Part shown: piece by piece, positions 11,035 to 22,216 of the stretch | Numbering within the stretch: position 1 is the stretch's first letter | Layout: every line of letters begins with the position of its first letter | Origin: Symsagittifera roscoffensis | Lineage: Eukaryota > Xenacoelomorpha > Acoela > Convolutidae | Reading direction: 5' to 3' | Length of the DNA stretch: 64,000 nt | Assembly: GCF_963678635.1 (NCBI RefSeq) | Contig: NC_087066.1 | Coordinates: forward strand, 19,251,996-19,315,995 | Notes under the pieces: generated by a model | Databases searched by the model: none | Told to the model about the DNA's origin: nothing | Seen by the model: only the letters and a program-made list of their open reading frames with translations | Translations under genes and position numbers: made by a program

Positions 11035-12226
11035 TCGAAATTCCTGTTTGATTTATTAAACAGGTATTATGAAAACGTTTTTTTTTTTCAGATGAGATCT
11101 GGTTTTTTTTTTTTTTTTTTTTTTTATATTTTTTTTTATTATTTTTTTTTTTGAGACGCTTTTTCGAAAAATTCGCTTTCCCAAAAAAACTACCCGTCAG
11201 ATTCTCATAAAAGTGGTACCAATGGATTCAGTAGCGTTTCACCTACCTGCCTGCATGCAATTTAGGGCAATTTTTACCCTACCCCACCCCCTACGGTCTT
11301 AGAAAAGCTTCACAACTCGGTACTTTTTTCACTTTTTTGGCCTTTTTTCAAATCTTTCCGATTTCCTCAAAAACTACCCGTCCAGATTTGGGGTTAAGGG
11401 TTTAATCGATAGACCAGGTTGTAGGAACCCCCCCTACACAAACGGCTTGTCCCTAATTTGTCTAGGGGAAGAGCTATACACTTAGGAATAGTCAATTTTT
11501 CGGTTTTTAGGCCATTTTTTCAAACTTTTTCGATTTCTTCAAAAACTACCCATCCAGATTTGGGATTAAGGGTTTAATCGATAGACCAGGTTGTAGGAAA
11601 CTCCCCTGCCCAAGCGGCTGGTCCCTAATTTGCTTAGGGGAAGAGCTATAGACTTAGGAAAAGTCACTTTTTTGATTTTTTTGCCTATTTTTTCGGAAGT
11701 TATCGATTTCCTCAAAAACTACCCATCCAGATTTAGAATTAAGGGTTTAATCGATAGACAAGGTTGTAGGAAACTCCCCCGCACAAGCGGCTGGTCCTTA
11801 ACTTGCCTAGGGGAAGAGCTATAGACTTAGGAAAAGTCACTTTTTTGACTTTTTTGGCCTTTTTTCAAATCTTTCCGATTTCCTCAAAAACTACCCGTCC
11901 AGATTTGGGATTAAGGGTTTAATCGATTGACCAGGTTGTAGGAACCCCCGCTACACAAACGGCTCGTCCCTAATTTATCTAGGGGAAGAGCTATACACTT
12001 AGGAATAGTCAATTTTTCGGTTTTTAGGCCATTTTTTCAAACTTTTTCGATTTCTTCAAAAACTACCCATCCAGATTTGCATAATGAATGCATAAGCTTC
12101 TCTTTCACTTTTTTTGCGTAGGAAGGGCGCTATCGACTTGAGAAACCTGAAATTTTAAAACATTTTTAAAATAATCAATATTAAAATAATCAAACAGGTC
12201 TCTCCAGCTTTCAGCTGGGCCCCTAG
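11035..12226 (+). mobile_element. Helentron-like non-autonomous element (HINE type), copy 1
   Basis: The ends match non-autonomous Helentrons. Near the left end is CCTGTTTGAT (11043-11052), with its exact inverse ATCAAACAGG near the right end (12189-12198). A perfect 6-bp-stem hairpin follows, CCAGCTTTCAGCTGG (12204-12218), and the element stops at CCCCTAG before TT. Between the ends are about four tandem units of roughly 172 bp, each containing CAAAAACTACCCRTCCAGAT and TTTAATCGATAGACCAGGTT. There is no helicase. The same ends and repeat type recur at 17698-21654. Assignment rests on structure, not on similarity to a known family. Confidence 0.7.
11360..12085 (+). repeat. Tandem array of about 172-bp units
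   Basis: The phrase AAAAACTACCC recurs near 11369, 11541, 11713, 11886 and 12057, a spacing of about 172 bases. Each unit also holds GGTTGTAGGAA, a CGGCT(T/G)GTCC segment and GGGGAAGAGCTATA. Units 1 and 4 are closest to one another (both have TACACAAACGGCT), as if pairs of units were duplicated together. Confidence 0.85.
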
Positions 12227-12431
12227 TTCAAAAGTTAAAGATTTTTGAAAAAAATCTTCAGTTTCCTTGCGTTTTTTTTTCAGTTTCCTTGCGTTCATTA
12301 CTCTTTTCCAACTGTCAGTTGGCTTAAGTTTTCTTTCTGAATTTTACATCAATTTTTTCCCCATTTTGGGGCAGGGAGAGACGTCGATTCTCCGTTCGAT
12401 TGGTGTTTATACCATGTTTTGTTTAGAACGG

Positions 12432-12864
12432 CAGGTGCGAATCCAGGATTTTTTTTCGAAGGGGAGGGGAGCTCATTTAAAAAAAAAATAGGGAAATTTT
12501 CTTGATCTTTTTACTAGGTTGACCAAATTAATTCTCCGAGCACTCTTAAAACTTTATAAAGCCATATTTTGATCAAAATTTCTGCGCCTGCCAAAATTTT
12601 CAAAAAAGGCCATTTTGGGCTTTTAAATGTTTTCTGCGCCTGCTAATAATTTTCCAAAAACAGACCAAAAAGGCCATTTGGAAGGGTTTGAGCAAAAACT
12701 TGTTTTTGGCCGCGTGCTTACCGTCAAAGTTAGTATATATTGGCGGCCAAGGCGCCTTTATAAATTTTTAGGGTCCGGCGCTCGCGTGTGGATGTCGTAA
12801 AATAGTACCAGAGGGGGACCCTTTGGGTAGTGAAGGGGTCAAATCCTTCCTAAATCTGGCCCTG
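12432..12864. mobile_element. hAT MITE of the 8818 family
   Basis: It starts CAGGTGCGAATCCAGGATTT and ends CCTAAATCTGGCCCTG. The flanks TAGAACGG and TGGAACGT match at 6 of 8 positions, a worn 8-bp target duplication. The interior shares the GGCGCCTTTATAAATTTTTA region and the GACCCTTTGGGTAGTGAAGG region with the other copies. Confidence 0.75.
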
Positions 12865-13559
12865 TGGAACGTTAAACGTTTTTTCGATAGAATGAGGTTT
12901 ACCAAGCTTGATGCTTCGTCAAATCTGGAAATAGATTGTTAAGAGTGTGATAGTATAAGAGTGTTTTTACTATCTATAACTAAAAAGAAATATTTGGAGT
13001 TGATCACGCGTAGAAAGCGAGCGGTAAAAGATTCCATGGTTCGATCCTATACCCTTTTGCTCGCTAAGCGTTTTCCAATTTATAAGATTCCACTAGTCTT
13101 CTTCAATTAATTATAGCAACAAAAAATTTAATTGAAGTTTTTGGTGGCCTGAGTTTACTTTTGGTTTTCCTCTGATTCACACATGAGAGAGCACTGAGGT
13201 ATTGGTTTTCAGCGCTGGAACTTTGATTTTTGCAGAGGCGAATTTAGGGAAGGAAGCAAACTTCGGACCCCCAGCCCCCACCGCTCAGAGATTTGATCCC
13301 CTCTCCACTCAATGGGCCCCATTGGTACTATTTAATGACATCCATGTTCGGCCCGAAGGCGAACTTATTCCAAAGGCGCCTTTGGTGCCACTATATTTCA
13401 ATTTTGATGGGAGCGCGCGCCGAAAATACCATAATATGGTTAAAATCTTCCAAAATGTACCCTGAAACACATTTTTGGACTAGTTTTTTTTATTTGCCTG
13501 CGGTGCAGAAGATTTCGTTACCAGAAGATTTTTTGTGTTCTTATAGTGTCCTAGATACC

Positions 13560-15700
13560 GCATTCAGGATCGATAACCTGCGCGCGCTTTTGAGGCTGTT
13601 CGCTTGCAAATAAGAAAGCGTTGAGGACAAAACTGAACCTCGGGACGCCTGTGCGAACAATCCTCGGTTTTGGAAGGGAGTCCCTGGACATCGTTTTTGA
13701 TTGACGCCCACTCAAGTAGTTTGACAACCACTTAATTAGGCTTTCCGGTACGCTGGTGCTATGAATGATTTTCAGGAGGTTGTAATGGCTGTTCAGGTCA
13801 AAAGCTTTTGATAAATCGTATGGATTGTCTTGAAAAGAAATGCGTGTTGATGTTTGAGGATTGTCTGTAGTTGTAGGTGTTATTGGGCTTTCTTGGGATG
13901 TGCTTTGTGGGGGCTGGTTTGTTGGTGGTTGATTAGCAATTTTGGAAAATTATCTGAATTTTAATTTTTTCTGGAAAATTTGTGTTTATTATAATATTCT
14001 TCAATAAAGAGTATCAAGAAGATGGTTGCTAGGGCAAAGGTGACTTTTGCCTTTTTTATACATCTGCACATTGTCATGACGAGGGAGATTAAAATTGTCC
14101 TACTTGAGGCCATTGTTGTTAAACCATCGCTGATAAAAACATTCAAGAGTGGAAATGATTGTAATGGTGGAATGCATCGGGCTGAAACTATGTTGATGGG
14201 TGGATCAAAGATTTTATAATTTTGACTGCTGGGCTTAAAATTGACCATAGACGAGTCTGAAATTTTGAGATCTTTGAATTTTTTTTTCAAAATTAGGGAT
14301 TTTTTTTTCAAAAAAAGAAACATTTAAATTGTTGGTTAAAAATGATAAAGCTTTTTGTCCCATTTGTTTATCGTGGACTGTGCATAGACCATCCGGTCCT
14401 AATGCTTTTGAGGGCTTCGCCGCTTTGATGTTATTTTCAGTTTCAAGTGGAATAAAACTTCGAGACTTCGAGATTAAGTTTCAGGGCTTTTCTCTTTGTT
14501 GCTCTTTGAGCTTTGTCACTAGGGTGGGTTTTTTAGTTTAGTAAATTGCACGTTAAAAGTATATGCAATTTCAACCGGTCGAGAAGTTTTTCAATTCAAT
14601 GCGGGTGGGCTCCTATCAATTTGGGTAGGTTTGAAACAGAACTCACTGGGCGACGTATGGTGATTGAAAGTCTGGACAAATTCTCGCCAATGCGTTTCTT
14701 TGTCTTTAGAAGTTTTGGCCTTGATCTCTTTAGTTAAAACATTTTAAAAAGGGTAAGATGGAGTTGAAATTCTGGTTTGTTCTCTTGGATGAGCAAGTTT
14801 TTTTGTTTCTTCATTGAGGGCCGAAATGAAGAAACGATGCTGGTCAGCAAGAATTTGATAAGGTGCTGCAGCAATTATGATGCTAGGAAATGTCTCTTCT
14901 GCGGCGTTTACATCGGGCTTCATTGTTCAGTGGTTTCTTTGCTAAAACCTACTCTCACTTTTTTGGTAGAACTTTTCCAGTGTGTTTTTTTTTAATTAAA
15001 AAAAATTGCGGGGAGCGAACGGTAATTAGTACGGTAACTGAACTTGGGAGAAATTCTGAGCCGAGCTTGAAAAGCATTTGCCGTGAAAGATTTAATAAAC
15101 AGACGGGACGGCCAGGGAAAATTCTGGGGATGATGCTGACGTGTTACTACTATATGGGAGCCTAGTCTGATGATAAGTGGTTTAGTGGGCTTAAGTAGAT
15201 TCAATTATTTGGACTCCGAGTCTGGTCCACATTGGTCTTCGAAGATACCGCAGTATAAAGAGGGGAGCGGGCATTACGGTCACCGAGGACGATACTGTTT
15301 TCATCAGATAAGAGCTGTAATGGAGGCTTTCATGTCTTTGCGATACGAAGTATTTGGTTGCTGGCCTCTACTTACTTGTACGCTTTGCGGCTCCAAAATT
15401 CCGTCTTCCACGATTTCTAGTTCCTCGTGTAGAAGGGAGTTATGAACGGCAGTATAGTGTCTATCTCCCTCTCGATAATGGTCCTTTCCAATAAATGTAT
15501 TAGTGAGGCCCAGTCATTGATTGCCATTTTTTAAATTAAACTGTTTCTTGAAACTTCGATGTGGATCTAGTACTCAGATAATAAGGCTGCAATTTCGGGT
15601 GCTTTCTCAGAGATACCGTTACAGTTTAATTAAAGAATGTTCCGGACTTGGTATTAATGGGGTTGGCTTGGTTAATTGGGGTTCATTGCGGTACGCGGGT
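13560..15700 (-). pseudogene. Decayed LINE retrotransposon fragment (endonuclease plus reverse transcriptase)
   Basis: Read on the - strand, motifs of a non-LTR retrotransposon ORF2 appear in the correct order. GDRNARSPLY near 15283-15255 matches the endonuclease GDFNA motif. KALGPDGL near 14410-14385 matches the start of the reverse transcriptase fingers (GPDG). YDLSKAFD near 13821-13795 is the catalytic DxSKAFD motif. GVPRGSVLSS near 13650-13620 is the following GVPQGSVLSP motif. Frameshifts and stops separate them, and the YADD motif and the 3' end are missing. The motif set suggests a Jockey/CR1-like clade, but I cannot place it further. It lies inside a hAT MITE. Confidence 0.75.
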
Positions 15701-16215
15701 TTAATTCATGACGCCAATGCGGAGTTTGATTGGTTAGAAGAGGTGTGATCGCTGGGTGAGAATTTATTGTTGGAGGGGCATTGGTAATGGGCCTGCGAGT
15801 TAGGTTAATTTTTTTTAGTCAATGGAAGGCGGTATTATGTAAGATTCAGTAGAAGAGGGGTAGTAAAAATTCCTAGTGCTCCAGCTCTTTAAGACCGCTG
15901 CATTTAATATAGATCCAACCACATACCTGGCACTAAACGGTATTGTTTGCAAGAATAGCTAGTATAGGAAAAGGGTTGGGGTCTGTTCCCGCCCGGTCTA
16001 ATGAGCGCATTAGAATTAGACCGGGACAGGGTAAATGCCGGCACGAACGAGTAGGATTAAATTTAATAGACGGAGCGACCCGATCGACCTAGGAGGCTCC
16101 GAAACTATAAACCCGGAGAGTATGCTTTCCGCGCACCCCTGTATGGGGAGGGTATAGTAGTGCCATATACGGCCAAATAAACAGCACGTGGGGTCCACCA
16201 CTTGAAGGCGGCACT
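15701..16215. other. GC-richer flank of the LINE fragment
   Basis: It contains CGATCGACCTAGGAGGCTCC and CCGGGACAGGGTAAATGCCG, clearly unlike the AT-rich surroundings, with a 61-codon open frame on the - strand that I do not recognise. By position it could be the 5' end (ORF1 or 5'UTR) of the LINE. Confidence 0.4.
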
Positions 16216-16268
16216 GCTGGACCCACTCTCTCCTTCTAGAAAATCCTAGATTCGGCCCTGGTTTTTTG

Positions 16269-17697
16269 TATGACTTTTTAAAATCAGATACCAGAGAATC
16301 AGCTAAGTTGGGAGCTCACTCCGGTAGTTATTTTCTTTTTTTTTGAAGAACCGGTTCTTGTGGTGCGAAGGAATGCGATTTACATGAAAATTTATGATAG
16401 TTAATCGAGAGCTTAAAAAGTTTTAGAGCAGCAGAACCTATGTTGACCAGTTGAAGAAGAATTCGCATAAATTTCGTCTTTCTAGTTCAGGTCAAGAAAA
16501 TACTACTTAAGGTGCCATATTATTTAAATCCTGATTTATCCTCATATTTATTTCTTTTTCTTCTGTCATCTTTGATTTATATTTAGTGATTAGTGGAATC
16601 AGAAAAAAAAACAGAATCTCTGTAGATCAAATACAAATTACCATTTTTATCTCTAACTGGAACTAAGAAGATGGCTATCCTAGTTTCCCTTGTATTCCAT
16701 GATTACTTTGTCAGGACAAATGGAAATCATTATGAGGTGTCTGTCAAAAAAGCTCATTATGAGGTGTCTATCTCTAAGGGCGCATAATTTGTACAGTATT
16801 GGCGACTCGTTCGCATCGACGGAGTTAAATTAACATTAACGTCGTTATTAATATTTAGCGGTAGGTATAGTTCAACGATCTCGTGTGCCCAGGCCCTGTT
16901 TGGTAGCCCTTGTATTAAAATCCTTGGCTTGATTGGAGGGGAAGGTTGGGTTATAATTTCGAGAAAGTGGATCATAAATCTTTCCTTAATTTGTCTGCTG
17001 AGCGCGATAAATGCTGAGAAAAGGAGTGTAAAAGTTGGCACTATCTCTTTGATCTACTTTCAGTTAATCTTTCTGTTCAATACTCTTTTAAAGCGTACCA
17101 TATGTGCTGCGAGTATCGACCTCAAAGGGAAAATTACCCACTTCTCACTTTTTACACCACTAAGGTAAGACTCTGATTTTGAAATTGGACCAAGTTGTCC
17201 CGCTCAATTTTGTGTCTCTAATTGATGAAAGAGTAGTCTCCATTCTATTTACCCCTGCCTTTCCCTTTTACAATCTGCTCTGACCTATTCAACACAGGAA
17301 GAATGAAATCTCGCCATTTACCCTAGGTGTGCGCACGTGACCCGAAGATATTATTTGCGCCTCTGATTTGTTCTGAAGATGATTACACACTGCCTTTTTC
17401 ACATTCATCCGCTTTGGCGCGCAACCTTAAGGTCAATAGAGACTAGCTTGTGTTCCCAGTGCGCCCGATTTGATCAATTGACTATCCTAGATGTTTATAT
17501 AGGTTGCATATTAAGGATTAATCAGCAGCTACCTAGCCTTACTATAAATACTGTGTACATTGGGTTAAGGATGACATTTTTAGGGTAAGCTTGTTCTCAG
17601 AGAGTTGACCCATTCAAATACGGATTCAAGCACGAAAATTGAAATTTTGTCTAATTTGCTTCTCTTCTGAGTTCGAAAACTGAACTTTTGATTTCTC
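16269..17697. other. No supported gene; unassigned 94-codon ORF at 17041-16757 (-)
   Basis: The 94-codon - strand frame reads like coding sequence in composition, with QPSPPIKPRILIQG then LPNRAWAHEIVELYLPLN. I recognise no family and see no splice partners. The region also contains a short local duplication of CATTATGAGGTGTCT at about 16729 and 16754. Confidence 0.25.
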
Positions 17698-18360
17698 GCC
17701 AATTCCTGTTTGATAAAAACAGATATTATGAAAAAAATTATTGGGATCGGTTTTTTTTTTGACACGCTTTGGAAAACATTTTCTCTTTTTTCAAATATTT
17801 AGTTTTTCTCAAAAACTACTCTTCCGATTTTTGAAAAAGTGGTACCAATCGCATGCTGCGTAATTTATTAGACTCTCTCTAATTAACCCCACTTTTTACA
17901 GCCTTCGAAAAAGTGTGGGGGGAATTTTTGACCCATATTTTTGGATTTATTACATTTTCTCGAAAACTACCCACCGATATCTGAGATTTTGGGTTCAATT
18001 GACAGAACAGGTTGTGGTAAGCTTCCCTGTGTTAGGTTAGCGGCTGCGCCCATTTTTTTTGTACGCAAAAAATTATGGCCACCAAAAAAGTCTAATTTTC
18101 GATTTTTTGACCGTTTTTCAAACTTATTGATTTTTTTTAAAAAGCTACCCTCCAGAGCCTGAGGTTTTGGTTTCATTGTGTAGAACGGCTTGCGAGAAGC
18201 TCTTCTGCATAAACAATTACGCACAAAGTTTTTTAACACACAAAGTTATGACCCTCGGAAAAGTCAATTATTCGAATTTTTGACTCTTTTTTGAAACTTT
18301 TTGATTTTTCTCAAAAACTACCCTCCCGAATCTCAGATATTGGTTTCATTGTCAAGAACG

Positions 18361-19830
18361 GGGGCGTTCAACAGTACTTAAGTACAGCAATATGGAAAAA
18401 TGCGGGAAAATTTCAAAATAATTTAAACGCAATTTCTAAAGAGCGGAAAATGACTGGAGCTAAATAACAAAGAAAATCACTCGTTTTTGCCGCCAAAATG
18501 TCTGAAACTGCAAATAAGTCAATTATTTTGGCGCCAAAACGTCCAAGGTGCAAATTTTTTTGCTCTGAATTTTTAATTGCTTTTTGCTATTCACTTAATT
18601 GATTCCCGTTTAATTTTTGATTGCCGCACTTAATATGTTCAAATTTGTTCCTTCAAAAAGGGCTGGTTCCCGAAACTTAGATATTGCCGGCTATCGTTAG
18701 AGAAAAAACAAAACAACAAAAACTAAAGTTTTTTACATTTGAGTTGAGAAAAATTGTTAGGCAACAACCGCCCTTGATATTAGTTTGAACGAAATAACTA
18801 ATTGTCCAGCTATTCACAACCATCGACGATTACACTAAATCTGCGGAAATTCGCCAAAAAATTTTTTCAGCTGTCGAAATTGAGCATTCACAAAATTTGT
18901 CTGAAATTTATGAAGATGTCGAAAAAATTCTGAAAATGACGAAAATCTTATTTCAAATTTCCGGAAAATTCGCAAATCGTGCGGATTGCGATACAGTTTT
19001 GGCCGATAGAACTTTCAAAGCAGCGTCAGAGCCATTTTTTCAAATTTATTCGATTTTTGGTTTATTTGAAAACCAAAACATTCCTCCAATTTTCGCTTTC
19101 CTTTCAAGCAAGTCTTTAAGAATCTTACAAATTCTTATTAGTTTTTCTTGTACATGTGAAAAAATTGGACGAATTTCCCTGATTTTTTTTGACTGATTAA
19201 GGAAAAACATTTACTGCAGCAATTTGCGAAGTTTTTCCCGAAGCTCAGCATTTGGGCTGTTATTTCCGTTTCATAAATGTCGCGGAATAGTCCTACGATT
19301 GTTTGCATTGCTTTATTTTCCTATCGGCCTGGTCAGAACAAACTACTCGCGAATCAAGTACGATCGCAAAAATTTCCACTTTTTTTGAGTATTTTCAAAA
19401 AACTTTGTCTTGGCTCAATGGACAATATCCATTAAAACTATGGAACTTGTATGAAATACCAGCTTCACTCACCACCACAAATAATTGTGAAAATTGGCAT
19501 AATATCTGGAACAAAAAAAATAGGGCGATTTCATCCAAAGTTTTGTGTTTTGATCCGAAAACTGATGCGAGAATAAAAAAAATGTCGAAACTTGCCTTGA
19601 AATCTTTTCATATTGGAGGCATTCCACGGAAAGCTAAGAAAGAAGACAGAAAAAAAGGAGCAAATAGCGGCAGGCATAGAAGCGAGCCTATGCATTGAGA
19701 AATCAAAACCTTGAAAACTATTGGAAAATTTAGTGTATTATATGCTATAAACAGTAATTCAAGCTTTCAAGTGTTTTTTCATTTTTCGGCACTGTTGAAC
19801 AAATTTTTTTCGGCACTGTTGTACTGCCCC
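18361..19830 (+). mobile_element. Mutator-like (MULE) element inside the Helentron-like element
   Basis: The left end GGGGCGTTCAACAGTACTT and the complement of the right end, GGGGCAGTACAACAGTGCC, align as terminal inverted repeats with one gap. The host repeat unit is interrupted exactly here. It stops at GTCAAGAACG (18351-18360) and resumes at AGTAGAACTG (19831-19840), which can be read as a worn duplication of 9 to 10 bp, the MULE size. A decayed MULE transposase lies between. Confidence 0.65.
18780..19697 (+). pseudogene. MULE transposase relic
   Basis: Fragments in three adjacent frames follow the order of the MULE transposase domain. ADRTFKAASEPFFQIYSIFG (about 19000-19059) matches the catalytic D-x-TFK block. 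IPPIFAFLSSKS corresponds to the VPxVFALLP block. ICEVFPEAQHLGCYFRF (19225-19275) matches the EVFPxAxxxGCxFHF block. PLKLWNLYEIP with TTNNCENWHN (about 19430-19500) matches the late P-x-E-x-WN and TNNxxExWH block. The family's aspartate between the second and third blocks is not visible. Frame changes and an in-frame stop after INVAE show that it is dead. Confidence 0.75.
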
Positions 19831-21245
19831 AGTAGAACTGGTTGTGGGAAGCTCCGCTGCATAAGCGGTTACGTCTAAACACAAGAACTTAAGACTATCG
19901 GAAAAGTTCAAATTCTCGATTTTAAACCCTTTTTTGAAACTTTTTGACGTTTGCATTGCTTTATTTTCATATCGGCCTGGTCAGAACAAACTACTCGCGA
20001 ATCAAGTACGATCGCAAAAATTTCCACTTTTTTTGAGTATTTTCAAAAAACTTTGTCTTGGCTCAATGGACAATATCCATTAAAACTATGGAACTTGTAT
20101 GAAATACCAGCTTCACTCACCACCACAAATAATTGTGAAAATTGGCATAATATCTGGAACAAAAAAAATAGGGCGATTTCATCCAAAGTTTTGTGTTTTG
20201 ATCCGAAAACTGATGCGAGAATAAAAAAATGTCGAAACTTGCCTTGAAATCTTTTCATATTGGAGGCATTCCACGGAAAGCTAAGAAAGAAGACAGAAAA
20301 AAAGGAGCAAATAGCGGCAGGCATAGAAGCGAGCCTATGCATTGAGAAATCAAAACCTTGAAAACTATTGGAAAATTTAGTGTATTATATGCTATAAACA
20401 GTAATTCAAGCTTTCAAGTGTTTTTTCATTTTTCGGCACTGTTGAACAAATTTTTTTCGGCACTGTTGTACTGCCCCAGTAGAACTGGTTGTGGGAAGCT
20501 CCGCTGCATAAGCGGTTACGTCTAAACACAAGAACTTAAGACTATCGGAAAAGTTCAAATTCTCGATTTTAAACCCTTTTTTGAAACTTTTTGACGTTTG
20601 CATTGCTTTATTTTCCTATCGGCCTGGTCAGAACAAACTACTCGCGAATCAAGTACGATCGCAAAAATTTCCACTTTTTTTGAGTATTTTCAAAAAACTT
20701 TGTCTTGGCTCAATGGACAATATCCATTAAAACTATGGAACTTGTATGAAATACCAGCTTCACTCACCACCACAAATAATTGTGAAAATTGGCATAATAT
20801 CTGGAACAAAAAAAATAGGGCGATTTCATCCAAAGTTTTGTGTTTTGATCCGAAAACTGATGCGAGAATAAAAAAATGTCGAAACTTGCCTTGAAATCTT
20901 TTCATATTGGAGGCATTCCACGGAAAGCTAAGAAAGAAGACAGAAAAAAAGGAGCAAATAGCGGCAGGCATAGAAGCGAGCCTATGCATTGAGAAATCAA
21001 AACCTTGAAAACTATTGGAAAATTTAGTGTATTATATGCTATAAACAGTAATTCAAGCTTTCAAGTGTTTTTTCATTTTTCGGCACTGTTGAACAAATTT
21101 TTTTCGGCACTGTTGTACTGCCCCAGTAGAACTGGTTGTGGGAAGCTCCGCTGCATAAGCGGTTACGTCTAAACACAAGAACTTAAGACTATCGGAAAAG
21201 TTCAAATTCTCGATTTTAAACCCTTTTTTGAAACTTTTTGACGTT
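19297..21245 (+). repeat. Near-perfect 647-bp tandem triplication
   Basis: Three copies begin GTTTGCATTGCTTTATTTTC at about 19297, 19945 and 20592. The spacing is 648 then 647, and the one-base difference is an A-run length change near 19580. Very few other differences are visible, for example TTTTCCTATC versus TTTTCATATC. Each unit contains the 3' part of the MULE transposase plus a piece of the Helentron-like repeat ending GAAACTTTTTGAC. The amplification therefore happened after the MULE insertion and is recent. Confidence 0.93.
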
Positions 21246-21654
21246 TCTTGAAAACTACCCGCCCAAATCTGAGATTGTGGATTCAATGGAAAACACGGGT
21301 TGAGGGAAGGTTCCCGGTTTTAGCGGCTTAGCCCATTTTTTAAAGAGAAAAATTATTACCCTCGGAAAAATCATACTTTTCGACCTTTTTTTCAAACTCT
21401 TCGACTTTTCTCGGAAACTACCCTCCCATATCTGAGATTTTGGTTCCAATGAGTAGAACGGGTTGTGGGAAGCTCTCCGGCATGAGCGGCTACGCTCAAA
21501 TGTTTTTCGCAAAAATCAAACTATACTTTTTTGACCGTTTTTTGCAATTTTTTAACTTGTCTCCAAAATTTTGAAATTACTTTTTCCATCCCGCATCAAT
21601 ACAAAATATTCTAAAATTATCAAACAGGTATTTCCAGCTTTAGTTGGCCTCTAG

Positions 21655-22216
21655 TTATGTTGTTATAAAATGAATTATTTTTTAATCACAAAATACGCCT
21701 AGATTGAAGATCAAATAATTTTTGTATATCTAAGACGTGATTTAAATGGCCTTTACAACAGGTTTACGCTACTGGTACTTCTTTTTTGAGAGGCTATTTT
21801 GTCACTTCGTGCGGTGTCTTTTGATTTTCTATAATCATTTTTACACATCATCTTAGTTTACGTTCATAAATATTGAGTTGAGTTTGACTCCTAACGTTCA
21901 GTTTCAATTAGTGATCAAAACATAGTTGTGACCTTTAACCAAAGCTAATTGAAACTTTCGATCTAAGTTTTGTCAAAATTTTACCTGCGTTATCTAAAAT
22001 CACCGGAAGTTGCCTGCGTTCCAGATGAAAGAGAATGTTATCATGCTACTCTTTGACCTCAAGAAATCCGATTAGTCGAATACAATCTCAATTTTACCCT
22101 GATATCAAAAAGCTATCCTGGAAACAACTGCCTAATACATAGCAAGCTAAAAACTTTCAAGCTATCAGTACACATCCAAGACAAAATAGTCAAGCTGCTA
22201 GTCATAGCCGGAAAAA
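21655..22216 (+). other. Upstream region of the oxidase gene
   Basis: AT-rich spacer between the Helentron-like element and the intronless oxidase gene. Contains no gene. TATA-like AT runs are present but none stands out as a promoter. Confidence 0.3.

Larger units (their letters stand above)
13233..16260. mobile_element. hAT MITE split by a LINE fragment
   Basis: The left part begins CAGAGGCGAATTTAGGG, in the same orientation as the 8818 copy, and continues to about 13.51 kb. The right end is AAAATCCTAGATTCGGCCCTG at 16240-16260. The flanks GATTTTTG (13225-13232) and GTTTTTTG (16261-16268) match at 7 of 8 positions. The two halves therefore look like one insertion whose middle now holds about 2.7 kb of foreign, more GC-rich DNA. 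Confidence 0.7.
17698..21654 (+). mobile_element. Helentron-like element (HINE type), copy 2, with nested MULE
   Basis: The ends match copy 1: CCTGTTTGAT at 17705-17714, ATCAAACAGG at 21619-21628, the hairpin CCAGCTTTAGTTGG at 21634-21647 (one G-T pair), and a stop at CTCTAG before TT. Diverged 172-bp-type units flank a central insert: near 17810-18360 and 21245-21500 the phrases AAAACTACCC and AGAACGGGTTGTGGGAAGC recur. The element is long because a Mutator-like transposon entered it and part of the composite was amplified. Confidence 0.65.

Noticed and set aside
19297-21245. Considered as a CRISPR-like or other regularly spaced array
   Set aside because: It is a contiguous head-to-tail triplication of 647 bp without spacers, in a eukaryotic genome.
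20043-21286. Repeated - strand frames of 65, 77 and 99 codons
   Set aside because: They recur only because the 647-bp unit is triplicated. The transposase motifs are on the + strand.
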